DNA from: Allobosea sp. UNC402CLCol
Lineage (GTDB): Bacteria; Pseudomonadota; Alphaproteobacteria; Rhizobiales; Beijerinckiaceae
Length of the DNA stretch: 64,000 nt
Direction: 5' to 3'
Assembly: GCF_000745475.1 (NCBI RefSeq)
Contig: NZ_JQJJ01000008.1
Span: 372,001 to 436,000 of the forward strand
Position numbers and translations under genes: made by a program
In this document: piece by piece, positions 23,540-32,978 of the stretch
Layout of the letters: each line of letters starts with the position of its first letter
How positions within the stretch are numbered: position 1 is the stretch's first letter
The notes under the pieces: generated by a model
Databases searched by the model: none
The model's input: only the letters and a program-made list of their open reading frames with translations
What the model was told of the DNA's origin: nothing

Positions 23540-24145
23540 ATGTCCAAGGATGTCCTTCGTTACGATCTGATGGTTCAGGAGGCGCTCAAGGGCGTCGTCC
23601 GCAAGATCCTGTCGGAGGCTGCGCGCGACGGGTTGCCGGGCGAGCATCATTTCTACATCACCTTCCGCACGGGGGCTCCGGGCGTACGCCTGTCGCAGCG
23701 CCTGCGGGAGAAGCATCCCGAGGAGATGACCATCGTCCTCCAGCACCAGTTCTGGGATCTGAGCGCCAGCGACCATTCCTTCGAGGTTGGCCTGTCCTTC
23801 TCCGGCGTGCCGGAGCGGCTGCTCGTGCCCTTCGACGCGGTGACCACCTTCTTCGATCCTTCCGTCCAGTTCGGCCTGAAATTCGAGACGCAGGACACGT
23901 CCGAGGAGGCCGCTCCGCCGGCCGAGGCCGAAACGGCCGATGCGCCGGCCCCGCTGCCGGCCAAGCTCGTGCCGGCCGGCGTTCCGGTCCTCAAATCCAA
24001 GGCCGCCGAAGCGGAAACCGCCAAGGGCGGAACCAAGGACGGCGACGACAAGGCCGACGCGGCGACTGCGGCGAGCGAAGGCGAGGACGACAATCGCGGC
24101 ACCGCCGAAGTCGTCAGCCTGGATTCCTTCCGGAAGAAGACCTGA
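23540..24145 (+). CDS. sspB: ClpXP adaptor SspB, alphaproteobacterial type
   Basis: A 201-residue adaptor that delivers tmRNA-tagged proteins to the ClpXP protease. The folded SspB domain covers about 1-115 (MVQEALKGVVRKIL, HHFYITFRTGAPGVRLS, FEVGLSFSGVPERLLVPFDAVTTFFDPSVQFGL). A long acidic, Ala/Pro/Lys-rich linker (about 118-185) leads to the C-terminal VVSLDSFRKKT, which resembles the ClpX-docking tail of SspB. It follows the tmRNA gene on the same strand, an arrangement that couples tag and adaptor genes. Confidence 0.93.
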   Translation: MSKDVLRYDLMVQEALKGVVRKILSEAARDGLPGEHHFYITFRTGAPGVRLSQRLREKHPEEMTIVLQHQFWDLSASDHSFEVGLSFSGVPERLLVPFDAVTTFFDPSVQFGLKFETQDTSEEAAPPAEAETADAPAPLPAKLVPAGVPVLKSKAAEAETAKGGTKDGDDKADAATAASEGEDDNRGTAEVVSLDSFRKKT

Positions 24146-24169
24146 CGACCGAGCTGACGGACTGATCCC

Positions 24170-25564
24170 ATGACCGAGACGCGCACCGAAACCGATTCCT
24201 TCGGCCCCATCGCCGTGCCGGCGGATCGCTACTGGGGCGCGCAGACACAGCGCTCGCTCGAGAATTTCAGGATCGGCGGCGAGAGCGAACGCATGCCGCT
24301 GCCGCTGGTGCATGCCTTGGTCCTGGTGAAAAAGACGGCGGCGCATGTCAACGCCCGGCTCGGCCTGCTCGACCAGCGCGTCGCCGGCGCGATCGGCCAA
24401 GCCGCCGACGAGGCGCTCGCCGGCAAGTTCGACGGGCATTTCCCGCTGGTGATCTGGCAGACCGGCTCCGGCACTCAGTCGAACATGAACGCCAACGAGG
24501 TTCTGGCGAACCGCGCCAACGAATTGCTCGGCGCCGGCCTCGGCGCCAAGAGCCCGGTGCATCCCAACGACCACGTCAATCGCGGCCAGTCCTCCAACGA
24601 CGCCTTCCCGACCGCGATGCACATCGCCGCGGCGCTGGAGATCACGCGCAGGCTGCTGCCTGCCCTGCGCGGCCTCGAAAAGGCGCTGGACGCCAAGGCC
24701 GAAGCCTTCAAGAACCTGGTCAAGATCGGCCGCACTCATCTGCAGGACGCCACGCCTGTCACGCTCGGCCAGGAATTCTCCGGCTATGCGATGCAGCTCC
24801 ATCTCGGCATCGGCCGTATCGAGGCCGCGCTCGGCGGGCTCTACGCACTGGCGCAGGGCGGCACGGCCGTCGGCACCGGCCTCAACACCCATCCCGATTT
24901 CGCCGTGCTCTTCGCCAAGGAAGCCGCGGCGCTGACCGGCCTGCCCTTCCGCAGCGCCGACAACAAGTTCGAGGCGCTCGCCAGCCATGGCGCGCTCGCC
25001 GCAGCCCATGGCGCGCTGGCGGCGCTGGCCTCCGACCTGTTCAAGATCGCCAACGACATCCGCCTGATGGGCTCCGGCCCGCGCTCGGGCCTCGGCGAGA
25101 TCAGCCTGCCGGAGAACGAGCCGGGATCCTCGATCATGCCCGGCAAGGTCAACCCGACCCAGGCCGAGGCGCTGACCATGGTCGCGACCCAGGTCCACGG
25201 CAACCAGGCAACGATCGGCTTCGCCGCGAGCCAGGGCCATTTCGAGCTCAACGTCTTCAAGCCGGTGATCGCCGCCGCTTTCCTGCAATCCGTGCGGCTC
25301 CTGGCCGACGCGGCCGAGAGCTTCCGCGTCAACTGCGTCGAGGGCATCGAGGCCAATGAGGGCCAGCTCAAGGAATTGCTCGCGCGCTCGCTGATGCTGG
25401 TGACGGCGCTGGCGCCGGCGATCGGCTACGACAAGGCGGCCGGCATCGCCAAGGCGGCCCATCACAACGGCACGACGCTGCGCGAGGAAGCACTGAAGGC
25501 GGGCGTCGCCGCCGACCTGTTCGACAAGACGGTCAAGCCCGAGAAGATGCTGCAGCCCGCCTGA
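24170..25564 (+). CDS. fumC: Class II fumarate hydratase
   Basis: A 464-residue iron-independent fumarase that hydrates fumarate to malate in the citric acid cycle. Typical segments are [18 protein letters not shown] near the N-terminus (here [14 protein letters not shown]), [14 protein letters not shown], the NDAFPTAMH region with the active-site HPNDHVN before it, and the superfamily signature [13 protein letters not shown]. Length is normal. It starts 24 bases after sspB and is followed closely by two small genes, so all four may share transcripts. Confidence 0.97.
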   Translation: MTETRTETDSFGPIAVPADRYWGAQTQRSLENFRIGGESERMPLPLVHALVLVKKTAAHVNARLGLLDQRVAGAIGQAADEALAGKFDGHFPLVIWQTGSGTQSNMNANEVLANRANELLGAGLGAKSPVHPNDHVNRGQSSNDAFPTAMHIAAALEITRRLLPALRGLEKALDAKAEAFKNLVKIGRTHLQDATPVTLGQEFSGYAMQLHLGIGRIEAALGGLYALAQGGTAVGTGLNTHPDFAVLFAKEAAALTGLPFRSADNKFEALASHGALAAAHGALAALASDLFKIANDIRLMGSGPRSGLGEISLPENEPGSSIMPGKVNPTQAEALTMVATQVHGNQATIGFAASQGHFELNVFKPVIAAAFLQSVRLLADAAESFRVNCVEGIEANEGQLKELLARSLMLVTALAPAIGYDKAAGIAKAAHHNGTTLREEALKAGVAADLFDKTVKPEKMLQPA

Positions 25565-25578
25565 ACGGAGGCTTCGCC

Positions 25579-25776
25579 ATGGCCGAGATCGTCAACCTCC
25601 GCCGCTTCCGCAAGCAGAAGGCGCGCGAGAATGCAGAAAAGACGGCCGAGCAGAACCGCATCGACTTCGGCCGCAGCAAGGCCGAACGCAGCCTGAGCGA
25701 GGCCGAGCGCGAGAAGGCGAAGCGCCATGTCGAAGGCCATCGCCTCTCGCGCGACGATGAGCCGGAGCCGGCATGA
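25579..25776 (+). CDS. DUF4169 family protein
   Basis: A 65-residue, very charged protein starting MAEIVNLRRFRKQKARENAE, with predicted helix throughout and repeated Glu/Arg/Lys. This matches DUF4169, short alphaproteobacterial proteins of unknown function usually encoded beside a ribbon-helix-helix gene downstream of fumC. GGAGG precedes the start. Its stop overlaps the next start (ATGA). Confidence 0.87.
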   Translation: MAEIVNLRRFRKQKARENAEKTAEQNRIDFGRSKAERSLSEAEREKAKRHVEGHRLSRDDEPEPA

Positions 25777-26000
25777 ATCCCGAGCGCAAGCGCTCGCTCA
25801 GCATCGCCGGCCACCGCACCAGCGTCTCACTCGAGGATGAATTCTGGAATGCGCTGAAAGAGATCGCAGCGGGCGAAGGGCGCAGCCTCGCCGCCCTGAT
25901 CGCCGAGATCGACACCGCACGCGGCGACATCAATCTCTCGGCAGCCCTGCGCCTCCATGCCCTCGCGCATTTCCGCCGGCTGGCCGGAAACTCCGTCTGA
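25773..26000 (+). CDS. Ribbon-helix-helix domain protein
   Basis: A 75-residue protein whose core KRSLSIAGHRTSVSLEDEFW and the following helices match the ribbon-helix-helix family with the conserved HRTSVSLE strand. Members are thought to bind DNA as dimers. It overlaps the DUF4169 gene by four bases, so the two small proteins are made together; whether they interact is unknown. Confidence 0.85.
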   Translation: MNPERKRSLSIAGHRTSVSLEDEFWNALKEIAAGEGRSLAALIAEIDTARGDINLSAALRLHALAHFRRLAGNSV

Positions 26001-26071
26001 GCGATTGCGAGCCATTTCAAAGACTTGATGAAGAACCCGGAATCAGCGCGCGAAGCGGCTGAATCGGTTTC

Positions 26072-29000
26072 TCAATTCAACGGCACGCTGCGCGGCGGTG
26101 GCACGGGCGCAATCTGGAAGGGCGGCGGAAGCGCCGGAGTCCCCTGCCCGGGCGGCGTCTGCACGGTGCCCTCCGGAGAGCTGGCACGCGGCGCGCTCGG
26201 CAGCAACAGCGGTCCGGGCTGCTGCGGCGCCGGGGCCGGTTGCGCCGCCGCCCGCTCGGCGGCGGCCCTGGCGCGGTCCTCGGCCTCGGCACGGCGCCGC
26301 GACTCCTGCTCTGCCTTCGCCTGTTCGATCTGTCGGCGCTGTTCCTCCGCCCGCCGCGCGTCTTCCTGGCGCTTCTCCTCCGCGATGCGCGCCTCCTCCT
26401 GCGCCTTCAGGAAGAGATTGAGCTGCCGCTCGTTCTCGCGCATCTCGCGTTCGGCCCGCAGGCGGCGCATCTGCATCGACCGCTCGCGCGCATCCGCCTC
26501 GAAGGCCTCGACCCGTTCGATCTCGCGTGCCAGCGCCCGCGCCGCCACCGTGTTCGAGAGCGCGCTGACGTCGCTCTCTCGCTTAAGGTCGGAGAGCGGC
26601 CCGCGCCAGGCGATCCCGATCTGCGGCACATCGCCCGGCCAGCCTTTCGGCAGCGGCCCGACCGGCTTCAGCCCGAGCCTGAGATCGGCGGTGAGCCCCC
26701 TGAGATCGACGGTGCCGCTCGCCTCGGCCTTCATGCCGTTGCGCTCGAAGCCGAAGGGTTGCAGCCGGACAAGGCCGCCGGCGAGCGTGAAGGGCAGCGT
26801 CACATCGCCCAGCGTCCAGGCGTCGCGGTCGAGTGCCTCGGCCAGACGGTCGCGCAGGCGCGAGGCATCGCTCTCGGAAGCATCCTCGCCGGTCGCCGCG
26901 ATAAGGCGCTCATAGGCTTTGGGGTCCAAGCGCGCGAGGCGCGTGCCGGCAAGCGACAGGCTGCCCGCGCCGCTCAGGCCCGCGATGAGCCGCGCCGGCG
27001 TCTCGCCCGAGCCGCCGAGTTCGAACAGCCCTGACGCCTTGCCGGCGACCGCCCCCTTCGTCAGCCCCCCGAGATCGACGCTGGCCAGATTGATCCGGCC
27101 GTTGAGCTGGCCGAGACCGCCGTCGCGCCGCAGCCCGAGCCGCCCGGAGAGCTGCCCGCCGCCATAGCCCCCCGCAATGTCCTCCACCCTGAGTCCGTCC
27201 TGATCGGCTTTCAGCACGAAGCGGGCCTTTTGCAGGGCGACCCCGTCGAGCAGCGTCAGCGTGCCGGCCTCGACCGAGAGTTCCATCTCCGGCAGTTCCG
27301 CCACGCGCCCGAAGCGCGCCGTCGACCAGAGCGAACCCGCTGTCGGAGCCGCCTGGCCCAGCGCCGCGCCGATCAGTCCGCGCAGATCGGCTCCAGGCAC
27401 GGCGAAGCGCCCGCTATAGCGCCCCTCGCGCGGCAGCGTGAGCGAACCCGTGGCGGCGGCGCCTCCCAGATTCGCGGCGATGTCGTCGAGCCTGACGGCC
27501 TCGCCCGTCATCGCCAGCCGGGCATGAGCGTCGAGCACGCCGTCCGGCAGCAATCGCGCCGGCCCTTCGGCGAGGATCTGGCCGGGCCCATCCGCCTGCA
27601 CGGTGAGTTGCCGCCCGCCTGCGCCATCCTCGACGACGACCGAAAGCCCGGGCCCCGCCAGCGAACCGACCGCGTGGCCGCCGCTCAGATCGATCGTGAG
27701 CTTGCCCGGCCCGCCCTGCATCGGCGCCGGCAAACCGAGCGCCGTAAAGGCCTGCCTCCGATCGGCGAGATCGAAGCCGAGCGTCGCCCGCTGCCATGTC
27801 CCGGCCCGGTCGAGCCGCCCGTCGATGGCGATCTTACCGGCGTTCGCCGTGCCCTGGGCCGAAAGACTGGTTTCGCCGGAGGCCGCCCGCGTCAGCCGAA
27901 AACCGGTGTCGAGCCGCGACAGCCCGTCCCCGACACGGCCGAGCACCTGGCTCACACTGTCCGGCAGCAGCGGCCCGGCGAGCGCGGCCAATGTCTCGAA
28001 GCGCGGCGCACGCACGCGCCCGGAAATATCCCCGCCCTCGGCGAGCAGCGCGCCGGAGCCCGCCACGCTGACGCCACCGAATCCATCCACCGAAAGCCGG
28101 CTCAACCGCCAGATCTCGCCCTCCCGCTTGAGATCGAGCGAAGCGGAGCCCGGGGGGGCATTTCTGAAACGCACATTGGCCAGGGACAGGTCGAGCGCGA
28201 TATCGCGCGCTCCGAACGGCCCGGCGAGGCTCGAGCCGGGCGGCAGGCTGTTGAGGTCGAGCCCGTTGACCGTCGCCTTCGCGGCAAGCTTTGCATCCGT
28301 GATCTCGCCTGCGGCCTCCAGGCGCAACCCCGACGAGCCGGCGACCAGCAGCCGCTGGAAGGCGAGGCCGGAGGCGCTCCAGCTCCCGGCCGCATCGGCG
28401 TCGATGCGTCCGAGCCGGGCGATGAACTCGGCCAGTGCTGGATCGAGGCCATTGCGCGACAGCACCAGCGCGACGCGGCGCGCATCATCGGCCTTGACCG
28501 TGAGCCGCGCGGAAACCTCCGTTTCGCTCGCGCTGCCGCTGGCGCCGACCAGCGCGCCCGCGACGCGCAGCGAGGCGGTGGCGTCGGAGAGGCCCTGATC
28601 GTGCAGCTTCCCGCGTAGAGCGAGAGCCGAGAAATCCTCGCCGCGCCAGATCATCTGGTCGAGGTCGAGGCTGATGTCGAGGCTGCCCGGCAGGCCCTGC
28701 AGCGCCTGCATGAAGCCCTTGCGCTCGGCCAGCGCCGTCGCCAGCGCATCGGCATCGAGCCGCCGGGCCCTGAGCGCGAGCGAGCCCGTGCCGCCGGGCG
28801 GGAGATATTGCCCCTCGCCTTCCAGCCGCGCCGCGCCGCCGGCAAGGTCCAGCGTCAGCCCGGAGAGGTCGAGCTGGCGGCTGCCGCCACGCAGCCGGCC
28901 GGACAGCGCGACCGCCCCGCCGGGCGACAGGTTGAACAGCCCGTCCGCCTCGGCTCCGACGCTGCCGCCGCCTTGGCGTGGAAAGAGCAGCGCCCCGTCG

Positions 29001-29698
29001 AAATTGAACTGCAGATTGTCGCCGGTGAGGAACGCTTTGGCCCGGAGCCGGCCGCCCTCATCCATCTCGCCGGTGGTGATGCGCAGCGAGTTGCCCGCCA
29101 CCTCGCCCTCGAAGCGCCAGGGCCCGGCGAGGCTCACCGCCGAAACCTCCGCCGCCACGGGAGCAATCGTCACCGGCGCCTTGCCCGGATCGCGCCAGAT
29201 CACCGCCGAGCGGCTGATCGTCAATCGCTCAAGGCTGGCCTGTGCCGGCAAGCCGGCGCCCCTGCGCTGCGGCAGGCGGATCGCGCCGTTCGGATCGAGC
29301 GACAGGGACAATATGGCGCCGTCGAAGCGCGCTTCCGAGAAATGGAACTCGCCCCGCGCCAGCGAGGCCAGAGCGAGCTCGACAGTGGCGTTCTCGACCG
29401 TCGCCGAACTCGCCTCGCCCGGCGCGCCGATCCGCAGATCTCCCAGCGTGATCCGCGGCGAGGGCAAGAGGCGCAGGCGGATATCGCCCCCGACATGCGT
29501 CTCGACGCCGAGCGCCTCGCTCAGCCGTGCCTCGACCTGCGAGCGATAGACGCGCCAGTCGACGAAGCCGGGGCCGACCAGGGCCGCCAGCAGCGCCAGC
29601 ACCAGCAAGGCGGCGAGAACTGTCAGAGTTTCACGCAACGTCCGCTTTCTGCCCCTTTCGCAACCAGCGGGCGGTGCCGGCCGAACCGGCGCCGCCAT
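26072..29698 (-). CDS. AsmA family protein
   Basis: A 1208-residue envelope protein. After a basic N-terminus (RKRTLRETLT) comes one membrane helix (about 22-45) and FVDWRVYRSQVEARLSEALG, typical of AsmA proteins anchored in the inner membrane with a long repeat-rich periplasmic part. Homologues are linked to lipid transport towards the outer membrane. The C-terminus differs from most: about residues 1050-1130 are a charged coiled coil rich in Glu, Arg and Gln, and the last 75 residues are Pro/Ala/Gln-rich. The start at 29698 has no clear ribosome-binding site and a start a few codons later is possible. Confidence 0.85.
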   Translation of the reverse strand: MAAPVRPAPPAGCERGRKRTLRETLTVLAALLVLALLAALVGPGFVDWRVYRSQVEARLSEALGVETHVGGDIRLRLLPSPRITLGDLRIGAPGEASSATVENATVELALASLARGEFHFSEARFDGAILSLSLDPNGAIRLPQRRGAGLPAQASLERLTISRSAVIWRDPGKAPVTIAPVAAEVSAVSLAGPWRFEGEVAGNSLRITTGEMDEGGRLRAKAFLTGDNLQFNFDGALLFPRQGGGSVGAEADGLFNLSPGGAVALSGRLRGGSRQLDLSGLTLDLAGGAARLEGEGQYLPPGGTGSLALRARRLDADALATALAERKGFMQALQGLPGSLDISLDLDQMIWRGEDFSALALRGKLHDQGLSDATASLRVAGALVGASGSASETEVSARLTVKADDARRVALVLSRNGLDPALAEFIARLGRIDADAAGSWSASGLAFQRLLVAGSSGLRLEAAGEITDAKLAAKATVNGLDLNSLPPGSSLAGPFGARDIALDLSLANVRFRNAPPGSASLDLKREGEIWRLSRLSVDGFGGVSVAGSGALLAEGGDISGRVRAPRFETLAALAGPLLPDSVSQVLGRVGDGLSRLDTGFRLTRAASGETSLSAQGTANAGKIAIDGRLDRAGTWQRATLGFDLADRRQAFTALGLPAPMQGGPGKLTIDLSGGHAVGSLAGPGLSVVVEDGAGGRQLTVQADGPGQILAEGPARLLPDGVLDAHARLAMTGEAVRLDDIAANLGGAAATGSLTLPREGRYSGRFAVPGADLRGLIGAALGQAAPTAGSLWSTARFGRVAELPEMELSVEAGTLTLLDGVALQKARFVLKADQDGLRVEDIAGGYGGGQLSGRLGLRRDGGLGQLNGRINLASVDLGGLTKGAVAGKASGLFELGGSGETPARLIAGLSGAGSLSLAGTRLARLDPKAYERLIAATGEDASESDASRLRDRLAEALDRDAWTLGDVTLPFTLAGGLVRLQPFGFERNGMKAEASGTVDLRGLTADLRLGLKPVGPLPKGWPGDVPQIGIAWRGPLSDLKRESDVSALSNTVAARALAREIERVEAFEADARERSMQMRRLRAEREMRENERQLNLFLKAQEEARIAEEKRQEDARRAEEQRRQIEQAKAEQESRRRAEAEDRARAAAERAAAQPAPAPQQPGPLLLPSAPRASSPEGTVQTPPGQGTPALPPPFQIAPVPPPRSVPLN

Positions 29699-29789
29699 GC
29701 ACGATCAAGCTGTCAGCAGAATGACGGCAAGTCGCGGCGAGATCACGACATTTCGGCGAAGCCCGCGGGCGGCGCAAGCGGCGGCGATG

Positions 29790-31238
29790 TCACAGAACGA
29801 CGATTTTGCCGGGATTGAGGATGTTCTGCGGGTCGAGCGCACGCTTGATCGTGCGCATCACCGCGACCGCCTCCGGCCCATGCTCCTGCTCGAGATACTT
29901 GATCTTCTTCTGGCCGACACCGTGCTCGCCCGTGCAGGTCCCGCCCATCGCCAGCGCACGCTTCACCAGCCGATCGATGAAGGCTTGCACCCGCTCGACC
30001 TCGGCCTTGTCGTTGAGATCGACCAGCGGCTGCGTGTGGAAATTGCCGTCGCCGACATGGCCGGCGATCGGCGCGATCAGCCCGGATTCCTCGATGTCCC
30101 GCTTGGTCTCCTCGACGCATTCGGCCAGTCGCGAGATCGGCACGCAGACATCGGTCGCAACCGAGTCGAAGCCGGGTCGAAGCGCCTTCGCCGCCCAATA
30201 GGCGTCATGGCGCGCCTGCCAGAGCTTGGAGCGGTCCTCGGCCTTGGTCGCCCATTCGAAGGGACCGCCGCCATATTCCGCCGCGATCTCGCCGAAGCGC
30301 TCAGACTGCTCGGCAACGCCCGCTTCCGTGCCATGGAACTCGACGAAGAGCATCGTCGTCTCCGGCAGACCGAGCTTGGCGTGCAGGTTGACGCCGCGGA
30401 TCATCACATCGTCGAGCAATTCGATGCGCGCGACCGGCAGGCCGGTCTGGATGGTCAGGATCGTCGCATCGCAGGCCGCCTTCACCGACGGGAACGGGCA
30501 GACGCCCGCCGCGATCGCCTCCGGGATGCCGTGCAGCTTCAGCGTGACCTCGGTGATGATGCCGAGCGTGCCTTCCGAGCCGACGAGAAGCCGGGTGAGG
30601 TCGTAGCCGGCCGAGGTCTTGCGGGCCCGCGTCGAGCTCTGGACGATCGAGCCGTCGGCCATCACCGCCTTCAGCGCCAGCACATTGTCCTTCATCGTGC
30701 CGTAGCGCACCGCATTGGTGCCGGAGGCGCGCGTCGCCGCCATGCCGCCGATGGAGGCGTCGGCGCCGGGATCGATCGGGAACATCAGGCCTTGGTCGCG
30801 CAGATGCTCGTTGAGCTCCTTGCGGGTAACACCCGCCTCGACCACCACGTCGAGATCCTCCGCATGGACGGCGACGATCCGCTTCATCTGCGACATGTCG
30901 ATGCAGACGCCACCGAAGGGCGCGTTGACATGGCCTTCCAGCGAAGTGCCGGTACCGAAGGCGATGACCGGCACGCCATGCGCGGCGCAGAGCCTCACGA
31001 TCTCCGAAACCTCTTCCGTGCTCTGCGGAAACACCACCGCGTCCGGCGCCTGGTTCGGAATCCAGGTCAGCGTATGGCCGTGCTGCTGGCGCACCGCGAG
31101 ACTGGTCACCAACCGGTTGCCGAAGCGCGCGGCGAGCGCCCGCGTCACGGTCTCGACGGCTTCCCGCAAGGGAGGCAGCACGGCGGCGGCGCTGAAGGTT
31201 TCGGGAAGCGACGCGGCGGGCAGGCTCATTGTCAACAT
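29790..31238 (-). CDS. FAD-linked D-lactate dehydrogenase-like oxidoreductase
   Basis: A 482-residue flavoprotein of the GlcD/D-lactate dehydrogenase (cytochrome) family, predicted to oxidise a 2-hydroxy acid. The FAD-binding PCMH domain (about 45-225) shows VIAFGTGTSLEGHVNA and PGADASIGGMAATRASGTNAVRYG; the C-terminal cap ends with HVGDGNFHT, GTCTGEHGVGQKK and ALDPQNILNPGKI, all family hallmarks. The start is uncertain between ATGs at 31238 and 31229; neither has a strong ribosome-binding site. D-lactate or glycolate is the likeliest substrate, but this cannot be settled by sequence alone. Confidence 0.9.
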   Translation of the reverse strand: MLTMSLPAASLPETFSAAAVLPPLREAVETVTRALAARFGNRLVTSLAVRQQHGHTLTWIPNQAPDAVVFPQSTEEVSEIVRLCAAHGVPVIAFGTGTSLEGHVNAPFGGVCIDMSQMKRIVAVHAEDLDVVVEAGVTRKELNEHLRDQGLMFPIDPGADASIGGMAATRASGTNAVRYGTMKDNVLALKAVMADGSIVQSSTRARKTSAGYDLTRLLVGSEGTLGIITEVTLKLHGIPEAIAAGVCPFPSVKAACDATILTIQTGLPVARIELLDDVMIRGVNLHAKLGLPETTMLFVEFHGTEAGVAEQSERFGEIAAEYGGGPFEWATKAEDRSKLWQARHDAYWAAKALRPGFDSVATDVCVPISRLAECVEETKRDIEESGLIAPIAGHVGDGNFHTQPLVDLNDKAEVERVQAFIDRLVKRALAMGGTCTGEHGVGQKKIKYLEQEHGPEAVAVMRTIKRALDPQNILNPGKIVVL

Positions 31239-31440
31239 CCGGTTTTGGCGCTTAGAATTGGAACAGATCGGTTTCGCCACCGGTTACGATTACGAGATCG
31301 TTCCGGTGTGGTCGCTTTCTGCCCGCGCCAGACTCCTGGCACCGGGCAGGGCCGATGCACAGTAGAACACGCAACCGCCGGATGGGCAGTACAAATTACG
31401 CTGCCATGCCTTGAACGAAGCGCTGGACAGGGAGGCGCGG

Positions 31441-31998
31441 ATGAAAAACGAGACGCGCGCCCCGGCGCTGTTCTTCGCACCCTTCGTCTCGTCGGCCATG
31501 CGCGTCGAGCCGCAATGGATCGACTATAACGGCCATCTCAACATGGCCTATTACCATGTGCTGTTCGACCGGGCGGTGGACGAGGTTTTCTCGCTCGTGG
31601 GCCTGACCCGCGACTATGTCGAGACGCGCCATGCCTCGACCTTCACGGCCGAATGCCACGTCCTCTACAAGCGCGAGCTGACCGAGGGCGATTTCGTCCG
31701 CGTCACGGCCCAGCTCATCGCCTTCGACGACAAGCGGCTGCATTACTATCTCGAGATGCGCCACGCCAACGAAGGCTGGCTCGCCGCCACCAGCGAGAAC
31801 ATGTCGCTGCATGTCGACATGGTCCATCGCCGGGTGACGCCCTTCCCGCCCGACATCCTCGCCAATCTCGCCCTGATGAAGGCGGCTCACAGCATGATGC
31901 CGCTGCCGGCCACGATCGGCCGCATCATCGGCATGCCGGAAAAGCGCGCGATCCAGGTCGAGGATCAGGCCGAGCCCGAGACCGAAACCCGGCATTGA
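31441..31998 (+). CDS. Hotdog-fold thioesterase family protein
   Basis: A 185-residue protein with the hotdog-fold acyl-CoA thioesterase pattern: RVEPQWIDYNGHLNMAYYHVLFDRAVDE (substrate-binding and catalytic part), then HASTFTAECHVLYKRELTEGD and the central strands. GGGAGG precedes the ATG at 31441 at good spacing. It diverges from the D-lactate dehydrogenase-like gene; the inverted words CACCGG and CCGGTG near 31280-31312 between them might be an operator. The acyl-CoA substrate is unknown. Confidence 0.83.
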   Translation: MKNETRAPALFFAPFVSSAMRVEPQWIDYNGHLNMAYYHVLFDRAVDEVFSLVGLTRDYVETRHASTFTAECHVLYKRELTEGDFVRVTAQLIAFDDKRLHYYLEMRHANEGWLAATSENMSLHVDMVHRRVTPFPPDILANLALMKAAHSMMPLPATIGRIIGMPEKRAIQVEDQAEPETETRH

Positions 31999-32014
31999 AC
32001 GGCGCGGGCAGCGC

Positions 32015-32812
32015 TCAGTCACTGTCGTCGGGAATCTTGAGCTTGTGACCGCAGGCCTTGCAGTAGACCGCGTCCAGCTCATGCCGTTGCAGCGCGCATT
32101 CAGGGCATGGGAAGGTCACCTTGTTGGGCCTCACCAGCGCCTGCGCCAGCTTCACGAACAGGGAAATCCCGACGATCATCACGATGATCGAGGTCAACTT
32201 GCCTGCGGTGCCCGGCAAGGTGATGTCGCCGAAGCCAGTGGTCGTCACCGTCGCGACGGTAAAGTAGAGCGCATCGACATAGCCCGCCAGGCCGCCGGCT
32301 TCGCGGAAGAAGAAGGTGAAGACGAAGCCCGTGACCACGAAGAGAAAGGTCAGGATGTTGATCAGCGCGCGGGCGACGTTCTCCCAGTCGCGGTAGGGAG
32401 TCCTGCGCAATTGCGCCCAGATGACCCCCTTCTGCGAAAGCGACCACAGCCGCAGGATGCGCAGAAAGCCGAAATTCTCCAGCCACTGGGGTGCCAGCAG
32501 CGTCACCAGAATGAACAGGTCGAGAATGACCGCCGGCTGGCGCAGGAGCCTCAGCATGTTCGAGGACGCCAGGAACCGCGCGGCGATTTCCAGAGCCACG
32601 ATAACGGCGACCGAATAGTCGATCCAGAGGAACGTCGAGGCGTCCCGCAGGACCGGCGTCGCGATAAAGAAAGCGATGATCAGGAGATCGACGATCGTCA
32701 CCGCAAGCCGGAAGCGCAGCGCGGTCGGCGAGCGGCCGTGATAGAGCTGGCGCAGCCGGTCTCGGAATGTATCGAACCGGCTCTCGGGCCGTCGGGGATC
32801 GGCGCTTTCCAT
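32015..32812 (-). CDS. Six-helix voltage-gated-type K+ channel with zinc ribbon
   Basis: A 265-residue ion channel. Six hydrophobic segments are visible between about 35 and 225, with a pore loop carrying the potassium filter sequence TTTGFGD. The fourth segment (FLRILRLWSLSQKG) has spaced arginines as in a voltage sensor. The C-terminal 35 residues contain CPEC and CKAC, a likely zinc ribbon facing the cytoplasm, an unusual addition that may sense ligand or hold subunits together. The start at 32812 has only a weak ribosome-binding site. It converges with the thioesterase gene. Confidence 0.88.
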   Translation of the reverse strand: MESADPRRPESRFDTFRDRLRQLYHGRSPTALRFRLAVTIVDLLIIAFFIATPVLRDASTFLWIDYSVAVIVALEIAARFLASSNMLRLLRQPAVILDLFILVTLLAPQWLENFGFLRILRLWSLSQKGVIWAQLRRTPYRDWENVARALINILTFLFVVTGFVFTFFFREAGGLAGYVDALYFTVATVTTTGFGDITLPGTAGKLTSIIVMIVGISLFVKLAQALVRPNKVTFPCPECALQRHELDAVYCKACGHKLKIPDDSD

Positions 32813-32856
32813 TCCAGGGACGATAGCGGGTCGCGAAGCCAGCCGCCAAGAACCCT

Positions 32857-32953
32857 CGTCATTGCGCGCGCAGCGCAGCAATCCCGGGGGATTGGGTGGA
32901 ACGGCTCGGCCCAGCCCCTGGATCGCTTCGTCGCTTCGCTCCTCGCGATGACG
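32857..32953. repeat. Intergenic palindromic repeat, family A copy 2
   Basis: The ends CGTCATTGCG (from 32857) and CGCGATGACG (to 32953) and the inner AGCAATCC / GGATCGCT words form an imperfect long inverted repeat. It is a diverged copy of the element at 892-982, here between btaB and the K+ channel gene. Confidence 0.75.
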
Positions 32954-32978
32954 CTGGTCCGGCCAGACGCGAAATGCC

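Noticed and set aside
23162..25465. A 767-codon open frame on the minus strand opposite sspB and fumC
   Set aside because: It is the antisense of sspB, fumC and tmRNA, is rich in Arg, Gly and His as expected from GC-rich shadows, and has no family likeness.
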